Notes under the pieces: generated by a model
Database searches by the model: none
What the model saw: only the letters and a program-made list of their open reading frames with translations
What the model was told of the DNA's origin: nothing
Part shown: piece after piece, positions 63,670-64,000 of the stretch
Position numbering within the stretch: position 1 is the first letter of the stretch
How the letters are laid out: each line of letters begins with the position of its first letter
DNA from: Bifidobacterium mellis
GTDB lineage: Bacteria > Actinomycetota > Actinomycetes > Actinomycetales > Bifidobacteriaceae
Assembly: GCF_000967265.1 (NCBI RefSeq)
Contig: NZ_KQ033885.1
Span: 1,894,816-1,958,815 of the forward strand
DNA: 64,000 nt
Direction of reading: 5' to 3'
Translations under genes and position numbers: made by a program

Positions 63670-64000
63670 AATTCGTTGCTCCCGTGTGTAGACATACTCG
63701 AGTACGGCTCGTTATGAGTCAAGCTATATCACGGTACACATGAGCCGGGACGGAGTCAAACGAGCTCCCGCCATCCAGCTGGCGAGAACCGCTCCATACC
63801 CTGTGCAAACCCTGTCATAGAGGGAGAAAGAGCATCTTTACTTATCCACAAATTACATCACTGTTATTCACATTCGGCGCAGATACAACACGCTATCCTG
63901 TGGATAACCGCGCAAAGTCGGTGTAACAATGGGCTACTGTCTACTTTGAGAGAAGCAGGAAGACCGGGAAATCCGTCGTCGAGAAGAGAGGAGCACACTG
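63670..64000. promoter_or_regulatory. rpmH–dnaA intergenic region with DnaA boxes (oriC side)
   Basis: 331 bases holding TTATCCACA at 63842–63850, TTATTCACA at 63864–63872, and the inverse TGTGGATAA at 63899–63907. On the minus strand TTGACT near 63720 is a possible −35 element for rpmH. At the right edge AGGAG (63989–63993) precedes a final G at 64000; a GTG start of dnaA would begin there if the next bases are TG. The dnaA gene itself is outside the window. Confidence 0.75.

Overview
The window reads as the stretch immediately left of the replication origin of a high-GC actinobacterium, most likely a Bifidobacterium. The order rpmH–rnpA–yidD–yidC–jag–rsmG–parA–parB–trxB, all but trxB on the minus strand, is the classic origin-flanking block. 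The right edge stops at what looks like the ribosome-binding site of dnaA. The neighbouring set (CCA transferase, Nudix, DUF6049 protein, MurJ–pseudokinase fusion, trxB) is the same set found next to oriC in Mycobacterium. The genus call is inference from gene content and style; no rRNA is present to confirm it.

Layout. 1–7642 (minus) is a seven-gene iron-uptake operon: FTR1 permease, P19-type lipoprotein, DUF2318 membrane protein, two MacB/FtsX-like permeases, an ABC ATPase and an FMN-binding lipoprotein cut by the window edge. 7802–15666 holds four APC-superfamily amino-acid permeases and a 3-hydroxyacyl-CoA dehydrogenase-like enzyme. Two of the permeases are tandem LysP-like paralogues, and the first is preceded by a good lysine riboswitch. 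15990–22498 (minus) carries ilvC, an MHS-type symporter, apbE, purA and fba. 22772–25181 (plus) is a nucleoside hydrolase plus MFS transporter pair behind a perfect LacI-type palindrome. 26055–36000 holds dcd, a carboxymuconolactone decarboxylase–cupin fusion behind a MerR-style promoter, rlmB, a DUF4032 protein, the sugar ABC ATPase ugpC/msmK, a small decarboxylase-like protein, a Ser/Thr kinase, a DsbA-like protein, tRNA-Thr(UGU), and a probable small RNA with two C-rich loops and its own terminator.

36089–51418 is mainly cell-envelope and RNA housekeeping: an RpfB-like protein, rsmA, ispE, a LytR_C protein, CCA transferase, Nudix, DUF6049, MurJ–pseudokinase, an aminotransferase and a Ddl-family ligase. 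From 51419 the sequence becomes AT-richer and gene-poor. Long non-coding stretches lie at 51419–52699, 54105–54906 and 57533–59490 around trxB, parB and parA. Seven parS or parS-like sites are scattered here, one as far away as 25741. Two lie in frame inside parB. DnaA-box-like 9-mers occur both upstream of parA and between rpmH and the right edge.

How the parts work together: ParA and ParB with the parS cluster segregate the origin; RnpA, YidD, YidC and Jag form the usual RNA-processing and membrane-insertion block; ApbE could supply covalent FMN to the lipoprotein of the iron operon; the lysine riboswitch ties lysine supply to the first LysP-like permease. No insertion sequence, prophage, CRISPR array or rRNA operon was seen. 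Apart from the AT-rich origin region the window looks like ordinary core chromosome, so the interest lies mostly in regulatory RNA and DNA sites.
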